Part shown: in pieces, positions 33,440 through 44,500 of the stretch
Position numbering within the stretch: the stretch's first letter is position 1
Layout: each line of letters begins with the position of its first letter
NCBI RefSeq assembly: GCF_026151205.1
Contig: NC_087072.1
Location: 4,574,084 to 4,638,083, forward strand
Reading direction: 5' to 3'
Origin: Bolinopsis microptera
Taxonomy: Eukaryota; Ctenophora; Tentaculata; Lobata; Bolinopsidae
Length of the DNA stretch: 64,000 bases
Position numbers and translations under genes: made by a program
Notes under the pieces: model-generated
What the model was told of the DNA's origin: nothing
The model's database searches: none
Seen by the model: the letters and a program-made list of their open reading frames with translations, nothing else

Positions 33440-34306
33440 AGTCAATTTGACGCTACTAGAATTGTAGTTAGGGTTAGGAGTGATGGGTTTTAGGATCTTA
33501 GGGTGTTAGGAAAGTCGGAGAACAGGAATCAAGGTTGCAATTTATTAGGACTGGTTGAAATTTAGGGTTGAGGACTAGGTAAGGAGTGAGTCAAGGACAC
33601 GTAATAGGAATGAGGAATTTAGGTTTTTTAGGTTCAAGGAGGTTGAGGAACAAATTGGGAATTTAGGGTTTAGGACTCCGCAGTAGGCGAGATTAAGGAG
33701 TATAGGTTACCTGAAAAATTCATAAATTATGACTTGAATTCATAGTTTTTCTGTTCTGACAAAAAATGGATGAAATCCTATAAAATAGATAATAATTTTG
33801 GATCAAAAGCTGAGATTCAAGGGCTAATTCGAAGTTTGGAGGACTAATTTGAACTTTTAAAAACGGCGGCCAAAAATCTAGGGATTATATATCACAAGAG
33901 CATTGAAATAAGGCATCTGTAAATTTCAGCGATATAGGAGCAATTATTAGATTAACAGTTTGAAGAAATTTTATAATTTTGGCCAATAAAACTTGTGCAA
34001 CAGGCAACTTTAATTGAACATTTCAATACAACACAGCAGGGTGATTGCCAATAAAATACAAATTTGTTCATACATAAAAGTGTTAGATAAAATAAATTGA
34101 GGGGACAACAGCTGACAAGTTTTAAAACTTAACCCTCTTTACATATTTATAACATGGACAAAGCTTAGGTCAGATTGATTTGGCCATGTCACTTAACAGA
34201 TTTGGACAGCACATGCTTGGCTTTAAACAGAGGTCACCAGAATTGTATCTTAAAAGAATTTCATAAAATTTAATTTCGAATAGAAAATTAAAGAGCCAGA
34301 AAGTTT
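33440..34306. other. Intercistronic gap, KH-C to KH-B (867 bp), with scattered TTAGG-like motifs
   Basis: From about 33465 to 33690 the plus strand repeatedly shows TTAGG/TTTAGGG-like words (GGGTTTTAGGATCTTAGGG, GAATTTAGG, AATTTAGGGTTTAGG). On the transcribed strand this is pyrimidine-rich. No gene was seen. Confidence 0.5.
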
Positions 34307-35188
34307 TTAGTAACTGTAATCATTGTATCTGTCATAATATCCACCATGACCACCATATCCACCATAACCACCGTAGTCACCCCCGTAACCACCACTATAA
34401 CCTCCTCGACCCCTTGGACCACCTCGAGGGGGTCCATATCCACGTGGGGGTCCATACCCTCCTCCACGTGGAGGTCCATAACCACCTCTAGGTGGCCCAC
34501 CACGTCCTCGCATCATCCCCCGAGGAGGACCTCCTCTGCCCCTCCCCCTTGAACCTCGAGGTGCGCCTTCTGGTTTAGGTCGCTTTTCAACTGGTTTTGG
34601 TTCAAAATCTGCCCACTGTGAATAGTCTATTTCAAGTTCCATGAGGGATTTTGGGTCGTTCACAATCATGTCAAGAATTTCGTCAAGGCAACCGACGACA
34701 TTGTCCCATTCCCCGTCAATACTGACAATTCTCTCGTCTAAGTCGTCAGGAGTTTCACCTTTACCAGTCGGTGACAAGTCAACACCCCACGAGGATCTCA
34801 GCCGCTTGACTGTTTCACCACCCCTACCAATGATTCGGCCGGCTGATGTATCTGGAACCACTAATTTTACAATTTTCTTCCTTTCCTCGTCTGCTTTATC
34901 GGAATTGTAAATCTTGTCTTGCACGAACAAAACAACGTCCATCATTGCCTGCTTGTTACCCTTGATCGCAATAGGCCTCTCGTCAGTTGTGCCTGGATAC
35001 TGTTGGCCGGCCTTGGCCACGTTGATTACTGCATTTGTTTTGGCCTTGATTGCTTTAATTTCCTCACCACCTTTCCCTATAACAGAGCCTGTAACAAGAT
35101 CAGGACATAACATTTTAATAACTTGGCCTCCTGCAGCTGCCCTCTTGCCTTCTTGTTGATCACCTTCGTAGGGCCGTTTACGTTCCAT
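34307..35188 (-). CDS. Two-KH-domain protein with RGG/PRG tail (KH-C)
   Basis: 293 aa, single exon, starting MERKRPYEGD. AACAATTTAG ends 5 nt before the ATG. KH1: TGSVIGKGGEEIKAIK (GKGG 38-41), then YPGTTDERPIAIKG. KH2: AGRIIGRGGETVKRLR, then LDERIVSIDGEWDNV. From about 215 the tail is built of RGRGGPPRG and GGYGPPRGG units and ends in Tyr/Gly/Asp repeats. Such RGG/PRG tails bind RNA and are arginine-methylated in related proteins. It is the most upstream of the three KH paralogues and shares the domain plan of KH-A and KH-B, but has an entirely different tail. Confidence 0.85.
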   Translation of the reverse strand: MERKRPYEGDQQEGKRAAAGGQVIKMLCPDLVTGSVIGKGGEEIKAIKAKTNAVINVAKAGQQYPGTTDERPIAIKGNKQAMMDVVLFVQDKIYNSDKADEERKKIVKLVVPDTSAGRIIGRGGETVKRLRSSWGVDLSPTGKGETPDDLDERIVSIDGEWDNVVGCLDEILDMIVNDPKSLMELEIDYSQWADFEPKPVEKRPKPEGAPRGSRGRGRGGPPRGMMRGRGGPPRGGYGPPRGGGYGPPRGYGPPRGGPRGRGGYSGGYGGDYGGYGGYGGHGGYYDRYNDYSY

Positions 35189-35709
35189 GCCGACTAAATT
35201 GTTAAAGTCAGAATTACAAAATAATTACTAAAATTCATACGGTCACCGTGACCAGGCCTACAGGACAAAATTTATAAATTAGGCCTCTAAGGTGACATAA
35301 ATTGTACGCAGTAAGGACAGGATAGGCCTAGGAACATATTCTGGGCCTGGCCTTAAATTTGTGACCTTGAAGTGAGTGAACTGTGCAGTATATATCTAAT
35401 AAAATCAATCTTGTAACAGTGCTTTATTTGTCAAAATTCAAAAATCTACCTTCTAATAATCTTATATGCACAACATATAATACTCTCCGTATCTTTAATC
35501 CATAAAATTGGATCTAATAATTTAAAGTTCAAAACTGAAATAATCAAAAATTAGAAAAATGTTTCAACTTTTCAAAAGTCCCACGATAGAGTTAAAACTA
35601 GTAGCTACCCAAAGGTAACTATCTAATTACCATGACTATAGAGAGCAGTGGGTTCATTTATGACTTTTTTATGCCTTTTCAAGTTGGAACAAAAGATCAA
35701 GTTCGGCTC
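35189..35709. other. Intercistronic gap, DJ-1 to KH-C (521 bp)
   Basis: AT-rich, with nothing else recognised. Confidence 0.5.
35194..35195 (-). promoter_or_regulatory. Acceptor-like AG 5 nt before the KH-C ATG
   Basis: The minus strand reads TTTAACAATTTAG/TCGGC-ATG. Confidence 0.45.
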
Positions 35710-37007
35710 TCATAAGGTGTACAGCATATCTTTAGCAATCTGATCCCTGGTATCTTTTCCTTTGAGCTGCTCAAGCAGTTCCATTCCGTAATCGAAGGCA
35801 GTTCCAGGCCCTCTTGAGGTTATCTGCAATACAAAACAAAGTAATATTACGGAAAAGTAATTAAGTGCTATCTAATCTCATGTCACAATGACCACGAGCC
35901 ATGACCACGCCCTCTTTTGTCACTGCGTCAAGCGACGTGTCACACGACATTCCAGATGGCTACCAATTAAACAGACTATTGTCGACTAAATATGCGCTTC
36001 TTAGCAAATGGCATTCCATCAACATTATCTCATTAACAATTTTGAATGGTATTTCTATGGACTATGGTGAGTTGCCTGCAAACTCAGACTTTAACACTGC
36101 ACAAAATCAAACTCACCATATTCCCATCAACCACCACAGAGTCAGAGCAGTACTTGTAGTTTCCATCTAGTCGAATAGCAAGAGCCGGGTAGCACGTGAT
36201 ACGTCTACCGTGGTTTATCTTGTGTTTACTGTCCGAGATGGAGTCACAAATTAGAATTGTGTTTCAACACTAAAATAATAAATTATCATCGTAATTTTGA
36301 AATATAACAGTCCAAATATGTCAGTGATGGAACTGTTTAACCGTTTCTTAGAAATCTTTAAAAAACAGATTAACAAAATGCCCTATATCCACACATTTAA
36401 AACCTGTTTAAAACTTGACGCGACGGTTGCTAAGTCAAACATGCAACTTTATAAACGTTGTTAAAGGTTGAATACTTACATACTTGAAAGCAATGGGTGA
36501 AGCACAGATAGCAGCCACAAACTTGTTCTGGTTGTTGTGCCTCGTGTAGATATCACCTACAGTTGGGGAGGCAGCAAAAGCTTCAGCAGCTGCCAGACCA
36601 CCAGGAACAAATACAAGGTCGTACAAATCATCCTCAGTTATTTCAGATATGAGACATTCGGGGGAGATCTTGATACCACAACGTCCTGGTACCGGGCTCA
36701 TATCATCTGATCAGGAGGAGTGACAAGTTAGTGGGGTCTTCATCATTAAGATAGACGGCTGTGATAGTAATCAAACGGTCATTCAAATGGGATGATTGTT
36801 TATCTAAAAGGAACTTAGATTATTACATAATTCATGCCATTAAAGTTTAAATAAACTATAAAAATACTCCATAAATTGGAACGAACCGAGAATAGTAGCA
36901 ATCTTAACGTCCACTCCGCCTCGTCTGAGAATATCAACTGGCACAGTAAACTCAACCTCTTCGAACCCCGGAGCTATACAAACCAGAGCTCGCTTTGTAC
37001 TTGTCAT
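35710..37007 (-). CDS. PARK7: DJ-1/PARK7 family protein (4 exons)
   Basis: Exons 37007-36887, 36706-36484, 36228-36117 and 35823-35710 join with closing phases to give 189 aa, exactly the human length. DJ-1 is a dimeric oxidative-stress sensor with protein and glyoxal deglycase or glyoxalase-like activity, cytosolic and mitochondrial. MTSTKRALVCIAPGFEEVEF holds the conserved Glu (GFEE). FVAAICASP holds the nucleophile cysteine on its elbow. TSRGPGTAFDYG is the family's late signature. The frame is open up to 37070, but homologues start just before KRALV, and CTTCTCTCAAG ends 2 nt before ATG 37007. The exon 2 donor is taken as AA/GTATGT, because only this phase joins exon 3. Confidence 0.93.
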
Positions 37008-37491
37008 ACCTTGAGAGAAGGGTGCGTAGTAAGAGATGTGTATTTCAGGGAGATCAACAATCGAAATCATTATCTCTGTTTAAAGAGAAATATAAAGTGG
37101 ATAATTCGTTACACGTGTATAGAAAATGTACATAATGCGTAATATAAGCAATCTCGTATCAAGTATATAAATTATAAGAGGTAATTGGCAGCGTAGTAAA
37201 TGATAAAGTAACCAGGAAGACACGACTTATCTAGTCCAAAATAAATTAAGTTACAAAATTAACAAATATTAACAAATCTCAGAGCCTTTAAAAAGAGTTA
37301 CATACAACAATATCACTGTCCCGGTCTGAGGAAAGCATTTCACTAGAAAGTTTCTGCTGCATCATATCCAATCCATTCATCTGATGTTTCTTAATCGTAT
37401 TTAATCAATGCCAGCCGCATAATCGCATAATCGCATAATCGCACATCATTTTAGAAATACACGTTTTCTGATGACGTTGTTCCCTCGGCTT
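37008..37491. other. Intercistronic gap, small protein 1 to DJ-1 (484 bp)
   Basis: Contains three tandem CGCATAAT units near 37420. Nothing else was recognised. Confidence 0.5.
37010..37011 (-). promoter_or_regulatory. Acceptor-like AG 2 nt before the DJ-1 ATG
   Basis: The minus strand reads ACCCTTCTCTCAAG/GT-ATG, a strong pyrimidine tract. Confidence 0.45.
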
Positions 37492-37779
37492 TCATTCAGC
37501 CTCTGGTTGCTGAGCCGATACAGGAACACTATCTCCGGAATCTATCTTAACAGAAGCAACAGCTCCGGCCACTTGTCTGTCTTCTCTCCGCATAAACTCC
37601 TTCCTCCCCACTTCCTTGTAATAGTAGTAGGTGGGAGATATCGCCAGGCCGGTCATCGTTATTACGATATACGCGATTGCTTTCCCTTCCTTAGTGTTTG
37701 ATACGAAGTTGTAGAGGGCCTGGAGACGAGTTTTGGGGATTTTGTGTTTGTAGTTCCGGTCAACGTACTTCCGTGCCAT
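37492..37779 (-). CDS. Small single-pass membrane protein 1, unidentified
   Basis: 95 aa. It starts MARKYVDRNYKHK, a short basic lead, followed by one hydrophobic helix (about 33-53, AIAYIVITMTGLAISPTYYY), then a charged stretch KEVGRKEFMRRED and an acidic, Ser-rich tail. I cannot name a family. The size and layout recall small inner-membrane or ER assembly factors, but that is only resemblance. The first 12 residues mirror those of the gene just upstream ([KR]YVDR[NS]YK), so the two are likely paralogues. The ATG lies 40 nt after the stop of that gene, and TTGTTATAG in the gap ends 6 nt before it. The gap has no AATAAA. Confidence 0.72.
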   Translation of the reverse strand: MARKYVDRNYKHKIPKTRLQALYNFVSNTKEGKAIAYIVITMTGLAISPTYYYYKEVGRKEFMRREDRQVAGAVASVKIDSGDSVPVSAQQPEAE

Positions 37780-37785
37780 TGGTCA

Positions 37786-37787
37786 CT
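37786..37787 (-). promoter_or_regulatory. Acceptor-like AG inside the 40-nt gap between the small genes
   Basis: The minus strand reads CAACCCTTGTTATAG/TGACCA-ATG, only 34 nt after the upstream stop. There is no room for a separate promoter and leader exon. Confidence 0.55.
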
Positions 37788-37819
37788 ATAACAAGGGTTG
37801 ATTTGGTGAATCAGTCTTA

Positions 37820-38068
37820 TCATTTTGATTGATTAGTCTTTTTAGAGAACATACTAGCATAAGGATGGTCCTTGGGTATCTCATAATTCATGGCAGCATA
37901 TACCATACCCACATTCATAGACACCAGCAATATTACCGCGGAGTACCTTAAATATTTTTTACTTCGGTCCGATTTTAGAATATATAAAATGTTTTGCGAG
38001 TTTGAATTGGGCTTAGGACGATTTTCAGGGGCCTTGTAGCTCCGATCAACATAACGCTTCTCTGTCAT
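37820..38068 (-). CDS. Small single-pass membrane protein 2, unidentified
   Basis: 82 aa. It starts MTEKRYVDRSYKAPENRPK and has one hydrophobic helix (about 42-60, YSAVILLVSMNVGMVYAAM), then a short polar tail ending KKTNQSK. It shares its N-terminal motif and one-helix layout with the downstream neighbour at 37492-37779, but not the tail. GATGTTTTAG ends one nucleotide before the ATG. The function is unknown. Being only 40 nt from the next gene, the pair would make a natural two-gene transcription unit. Confidence 0.72.
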   Translation of the reverse strand: MTEKRYVDRSYKAPENRPKPNSNSQNILYILKSDRSKKYLRYSAVILLVSMNVGMVYAAMNYEIPKDHPYASMFSKKTNQSK

Positions 38069-38663
38069 ACTAAAACATCAGTGTACTTGTTAAAAAAGGA
38101 GGGCTAAATTCAATGAAATCTCAAAGAGATATATATTAGGGCCTTCCTCGCCAGTAACTCAGTACAGTACATTAAAATTACACATATAACTATCATCAGA
38201 TATTGCTAGAATATAGATCATTTAAACTAAGGAGATTTGTACAATAGGATAATTTACAATATAATGAACATTGATTGTATGATATTTGATAGTGTACTAT
38301 AGTATACTCTAGTGTATACAGTCTTATAAATAATTAATAATTCTGATTATATATAAAGCTATGATACAAATAAATAAAAATATTATCTTCTCTTTCACAC
38401 ACAAATTCGATGAGGTACATCACGAACGAGCATGGTAATGAAATTACAAATTTGTTAAAATAGTGGAGTCACGGACCTCACTTAATGTTAAATAAGTTAT
38501 AACTTATAATACTCTGATACTGTAAGTTTATCTGCCCGACATCGCAACTTTTAGGTTTAGCCGTTACGTCTTGTATTTAAAAAAGGTAAATCTTTGAGTC
38601 CTGGAAATTGGCATGTCTGATTTTGGGAGTAATATATATCTGTCCGATAGTTCATAGTTACCC
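38069..38663. other. Intercistronic gap, CEP20 to small protein 2 (595 bp)
   Basis: AT-rich, with no feature recognised beyond the acceptor-like site at 38071-38070. Confidence 0.5.
38070..38071 (-). promoter_or_regulatory. Acceptor-like AG 1 nt before the small protein 2 ATG
   Basis: The minus strand reads CACTGATGTTTTAG/T-ATG. Confidence 0.5.
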
Positions 38664-39149
38664 TCACTTCCGAATAATCGTAACCTCGGGCTGTCTGAGA
38701 TTAACCTCCTCCTCCTCCCCGCTCTCCTCATCACCTAGATCAGTCTCTTTCACATCATTACAGTTATTTGAGTGTTGATCAGTGAAGTGAGACACTAAAC
38801 CGTACAACAAGGGAGTATCAGGTGAACTGGTAGACTTCACATGAAGTTCCGAGCAAAGGAAGTTCCGGTCAAGTTTCTGATGAGGCTGTCTGGATTCCTG
38901 CATCAGTACTGACAGTGTGTTTTGGTAGTTGTTGAACGTGAGGTATTCTCTGATCAACTCGTTTATAAGAAGGTTATCTGATGGAAGTTTGGGCCGCTCT
39001 AAAGTTGTGTCTTCCAGAGCCCTGAATATTTCAGCCCGCACTTTTCCTCTCAGGTCGTTCATTACTCCGCCATTTTCTAGGGTTTCTTTGATAGCAGCTG
39101 TCAGATCGTTCATTGCTGGGCTGCTGAACGAAGAGATTGTAGTTCTCAT
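38664..39149 (-). CDS. CEP20: Centrosomal protein CEP20/FOPNL (FOR20), LisH protein
   Basis: 161 aa from the ATG at 39149 (MRTTISSFS), or 148 aa from the internal MNDLT. The core LKETLE-like helix, KVRAEIFRALED, then NLLINELIREYLTFNNYQNTLSVLMQESRQP and LDRNFL match the FOP dimerisation/LisH region of CEP20 block for block, and PLLYGLVSHF follows as in the family. CEP20 acts at centriolar satellites and the basal body in ciliogenesis. The C-terminus ends in an acidic patch. The nearest acceptor-like AG is about 68 nt upstream, the least tight in this cluster. PIGV lies 230 bp upstream on the same strand. Confidence 0.88.
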   Translation of the reverse strand: MRTTISSFSSPAMNDLTAAIKETLENGGVMNDLRGKVRAEIFRALEDTTLERPKLPSDNLLINELIREYLTFNNYQNTLSVLMQESRQPHQKLDRNFLCSELHVKSTSSPDTPLLYGLVSHFTDQHSNNCNDVKETDLGDEESGEEEEVNLRQPEVTIIRK

Positions 39150-39379
39150 GGTCAAATCATTTCGAGGTAAGGATATTTAAGAGAAAGGGAAACAAAGAAA
39201 TACAGAGGGCACCATGCCTTTTAAAAGAGAAAGTTGATTCGTTAACAAAACAAGAAGTATCACACAATATAAAACTATAACAATATAAAATACATTTTAA
39301 AACGTCGCCCCTGCCAGAAAAAAAAACCTCCAAAAATAGTGAACACTAATTAAAAAGCACAAATATCCTGGAAAACTAA

Positions 39380-40963
39380 CTAAGTCCAGGGATAAAAAGT
39401 GCTATGAACAACAGTTCCAGCAACACAGTAAACAACAAAATAACACAGCACAATCCTACTCATCGGTCTCTCAAACTTCGTGCAGTACAGAAACAAATAG
39501 GGACAGTTTGCAACCAGGAACCTTGTAACAACTTGCACGTGCATGGTTAGTAACCCCACAGCAGTCAGCGCAGCAAGATGCAAATACCCTGCCAACTGGA
39601 AGTTACAGACAGTCAACAGGAAAGTAAAGTTAGAGTAATCAGTGTGCTCGTAACTAGCCCGGAGATCTTTAAAGTTTTTAAACTGCCTAGCTGCCTCGTC
39701 AATCATGATGGCGATCACAAGGATAAACATTGGTGCTGCTAAAAGGAAATTGGGGATCTGTTTGGCTTGCCAGTAGTTAAGGAGGCCCACTCCCCAGTAC
39801 TCCGATTGGATGTAGCCGTATGAGATGCCCAGTTCGTTCTGACACCAAGTACTACCTGAAATACAGACTCATTCAGCACGAATACACGGTAACTATATGC
39901 TGTTTAAAGATACATGCTGCACGTTCTTTAGTATAGATTCTATGAGATCGTAAAAATTACTGTTGTGTGGCATTTGTAAGACGGAGTTAAAGAAGAGTTG
40001 GCTATCGTAATATTGTTCTAAACATCCGTAAAAACAGTCTGGCACAGCCATATATTCAACGTGACGCAGAACTTAACGTTACATTTATGTTACTAAATCT
40101 CATGCATCAACGTCAAATATATAAAAATATATCAACATGTAAAATTGAAATACCAATGCAGTTACACATCAGACCACCGAAAAAAGAGCCCACTTACCAT
40201 TTGTATTGGTGGCATTGTTGCAGTATAACTTGTAGAAGTGACTCTGGAACCAGAAGAAGGGAGCAATAGAAATACAAGTCTGTATAACCATACACACAAA
40301 GTTAACTATCAGGAAATTACCAGACTTGATCATGTTCAGAATGTGATCATACAGGATGAAGAATGCGAGACTAAGTCCGTTACTCCGGACTCCTGTAGCA
40401 AGGGAGAAACAAAGGAAATAGAGCTGAGAATCAGCTTCTCTAATGAGGAGACCCAGGATTACAAAGAAAGAGAAGAGAGACTCAGTGTAGCCCACACTGA
40501 GGAAGATACTGGCAGGGTTGAGAGTGTAAAGGAGAGCAGCTTGGTAGGATTTTGTTTCTGATAGCCCGAACAACCGGGACAGTTTGAACAACATGAGAGA
40601 GTTGACGTAGAACAAACTGTTGTTCAGCAGGATACTGGTGAGAACAACACAGCTGCTGTACGACATCAGCAGTTGTAGTGGCAGGTACAACAGACTGGCG
40701 AGCCCGGCTATTATAGCAGGGTAGAGAGGGAAGAAGGCTCCGAAGTTTTCGTAGTCATATCCATGTTGTGCGAGGTGGTTGAAGTAGATTGAGTCCCAGT
40801 TTCCGTGTCCTATTGCTGTTATACCGTCTAGGAGGAGTCCAGATGAAGGGTAAGCTTCAGCGGCTGAGGTGTCGTAAGGAGGGATTAGGTATGTGGTAAG
40901 AACTTGGAGTAGGAACAAAGCCACCCTCACTATAAGAGCTTGTCTTTGCAGTTTCTCCTTCAT
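39380..40963 (-). CDS. PIGV: GPI mannosyltransferase 2 (PIGV; 2 exons)
   Basis: Exons 40963-40198 and 39855-39380 (donor GTAAGT, acceptor TTTCAG) join in phase 1 and give 413 aa (human 493). PIGV adds the second mannose to the GPI anchor precursor in the ER lumen. The first luminal loop has GHGNWDSIYFNHLAQHGYDY, including the essential Trp-Asp pair. Later blocks are FFPLYPAI, LNPASIFLSVGYTESLFSF, ATGVRSNGL, EYWGVGLLNYW, QIPNFLLAAP and the C-terminal STFYPWT. Many hydrophobic helices fit a polytopic ER protein. It is shorter mainly because a loop before the last helices is reduced. TCTATGATAG ends 17 nt before the ATG. Confidence 0.92.
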
Positions 40964-41589
40964 CTTTTTAATGCTTCATCCTATCATAGAGAGAAATTTT
41001 TAGTACTAGATAATACAGTTTACTAATAGCAAAACAGATCAACCAGTAAATATTATTGGGAATAGAAAAGTAATTCAGCAAACTTCGAGAGGCCAGAAAA
41101 CAAGAAACGGGATTGGAAGTTTAGGAAATTCAGACAGATTTCATTCAATCTCTCAAATTTTATGTACATAGTCGGAATTTTTCTCAAATATACTCTGAAC
41201 ATGAAATATCACTTTTCCTCTATATAACTTGAGCGAATTCAATTCAATCTCTCTGGCACAAACATCAATAATTGGAGAACGAAATGCCAGCAATTACGTG
41301 AGAGCCACTATCCAGCGGCTTGATTCCCCATAAACGAAATCAAAATTTCTCAACTAAAAAAACAAAATCAGTTACAATAAAAAAGATCTTTTTAAAAAGC
41401 TAAAAATATCTCAATTACTTTCTGTTTAACACCAGCATCCTTGCCAACTTTACGATGATGATGTTGTATCCCTGACTTATTGCCACGCCCAATCATAAAT
41501 TATAAAATTAACACTCAACAATCTGCTACTTAAATTTTGTAAATATCGAAAATGAAACACTAACAATTTTCCCTCAAAGTTTAACTCTG
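40964..41589. other. Intercistronic gap, IPO5 to PIGV (626 bp)
   Basis: AT-rich, with nothing else recognised. Confidence 0.5.
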
Positions 41590-44500
41590 TTATTGACCAG
41601 ACAGTAAAACTTTATGCGTTTCCGGTAACTTTGCCAATATTGCCGTCCACACAGCTTCGTTTTTCTGGAGTGGCAGTATGAAATCCTGTATTCTCGTCAT
41701 CAACTCTGGATGATCTTCTGACTTAATGGTCTTATTGATGATTCCCTCTGTCAAAATTTTGATAATCTCGGGAAGATTTGAGTTGCTTTTGCCGAGTGCG
41801 AATACATTGTTATTTTCTACCAGATCCAAAAGAAAACCGTAAATGTGCACACTTTCCTCATCATCCTCCTGTATTGGTAACCATGACAACCACGTGACAA
41901 CAGTTGTCTCGTCTAAGTTGTCTTGTCCGATGATGTGTTTGAATATTTTAGAGATAGCGGATATACAGTTCTCTGTTGCAGACATGTTCTCCACTTCCCG
42001 AGAGTCGGGGTCGTTGATAACGTTCACCAAGTTGGGGATACAGTTCTTACAAAACTCAAGATAAGGCGAGTTTGTGCCGGGGAATTTGGTGGCAAGCGCC
42101 CCGACTCCGTATGCTGAAGCTTGTCGTACTCCTGGATTAACGTCAGTCAGGTAGTGCATCATGGGTTGGAGGAAATGCTGCTGGTATTTGGGAGCCGAGT
42201 TAGGAGCGAAGTCTATGAGATCGTCAAACACACAGATGGCCCATTGGTGTTCAAGGCCTGGGCGTTCTGGGGCCAACATGGCCACGAAATATTCAGTCAA
42301 CTTGTCAAACACTTGCACAAAGTCTTCTCCGTACACTCCTGAAAGATTGATCGATATAGGGAATATAATAGTATAACAACTTAAATTATTGCACGAGAAA
42401 ACACACAGGCTATCATTAGGCAGAGCGAGAGAAAGATCGGTAATTAAAAGAAAGACTTCCATACCGAAAAGATTGTGAATGATGTCCGCTATTTTGCCCA
42501 AAAGATAGTCATCCTGGTCCAATTCTTCCTCGATTCCTTCCTCCACTTCCTCGTCATAATCTTCATCTTTCCTCGCATTTTTTCTTTCTTCCTCCTTATC
42601 ATAGTTCTTCTTCAAATGATTCTTCATCGCCTCCACCAGTTCCTCCATCTGCAAACCGTCTATAAATCCAACTCCCAAAACCTGAAATAATATTTTCGTT
42701 TAGCACATCAAATCTCTTTAACTACACAGTTACCAAGTAACACTTCCGATTCCCGGAATACAGCTTACATTCCCAAAATCAAAATATACATTATTCACAG
42801 ACTACACATAGGCTTATCCTGAGTTAAATCATGTCCTGATTATGGATGAGAAGAAACGGTCTACCTTGGTGCCATGTGTATTATTATCTACTTACTACTA
42901 TTAGAATTCACGAGATGGTTGCTGATCATACCTCAACACAAGTGGCTACACTCTCCATTACAACAGCTAGAATGTCAGGCTCCATCTCCGTCTGGAGAGA
43001 CTTGAATAACTCTGGGCAGATGTAATTCCACATGTCTCTAACATAGTCGTCTCCCTGTTGATATGGTTTTAAGTAAGGGGTTTGTGCAGACTTTAAAGAT
43101 ACAGCTAATAAGCAAAGACGGGAAAGTCTGTATAAATCATACACATTATATTATATAATAATATATTCTTACTAGATTGTATTAAATCTAACAGTAAATA
43201 AACCACTTACAGACCTATTAACGCGCACGCGGGCAAAGGACTTTCATGTGTGGTACATGTCCTGGTCTCTACTAAGAGGATACATTTGTACAATTGACAA
43301 AGCAAAGCTGTATTTTTGTCAAGCTTAATTAGGAAATCAGTATTTAATACAGACTACAAAGCAATATTTGACTTTAGTAAGTACTCCTAGGGAACAGCCT
43401 AATAACCAGTTAATTAATAGTAAAATTCAACTGACCTTGTGTTTAACAGACTCCAACAGAAAGGGAAGAGATTCAGCAGCAGCCGATCTTATCAGATCAT
43501 GGAAGTAGAACTTCAACAGCGGCACCATGATCTTCACCACTTGTTCAGTATACCCCGCAAAACCCTCCTTGAGCTCCCGCGCGTAACACACCAACATCTG
43601 ACAAGCAGTGTTCTTATCCTCCAGTCCTGCAGTCTTCACTCCAAACTTCTGTTGGTCTGACAGAGGAACAAACTCCCAGCCTTCGTCCTCGTCCACCTGG
43701 TCGTCCGAGTCTACTAAAGCAACCTCCGGTTTTATCTGAGCAGCTCGCAGGAGAGGGGGCATCACCATTGGTAGGTAGGCGGTGAACTGAGGTCCGATTA
43801 TCTTGCACATACGTGCCCACGCACTGATCATGTAGGATACTTGTGGGTCATCTGCCTCCAACTGCTCGCCTTCGTCGGTTTGTGCTTTCAGCAACATGTT
43901 CATGATTTGTTCTGCATCTGAGAGAAAAACCTCTTTTCCTACAGCAAGCCCAATAAGTGAGATACACTCGATTGTTTTACCTCGTAATAACCTGACAGGG
44001 TTGAGCGCTAGTTAGACAGCGATAACTTGACACCAATTCTACGGACAAGTGAGACGAACTCTTAGTTTACAAAAAAAACAATCAACTTGTTCAGATGCTT
44101 TACCTCAGTTCCTTGTCGTTGGCATTTTCCATGATGTACTTCAAGTTTGGCATAAAACTCTGGTAGAAAGGCGTAAAGTGGTTTTCTGCTGTGTCGGCTA
44201 TCGTTGCTATTGTTGTTATTATCTGTTCAAGTACCAGTTTGCGATGCGTTTGTACCAGTTCCATTGTCTTCTTTTCTAACGTAGCTTGCATTTTCTGGAA
44301 TATGAGGATATCAGCTTATTAGTGCTTGTTAGTATGTGTGCGTGTATACAAAACAATATTATAACTAATAACACAAGTTCTATGTATAAAGAAGCGTCAA
44401 CATGACGCGTTATAACATGATAATTTTATAGTGATCTAATTTCTTAACTTCTCAAGCTAACCTGACAGAGATTGGGAAGATAAGGTAGGAGCACATTCTG

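Noticed and set aside
37008..37070. Upstream in-frame start of DJ-1 at 37070
   Set aside because: It would add 21 residues absent from the family, and it lies before a good acceptor-like site.
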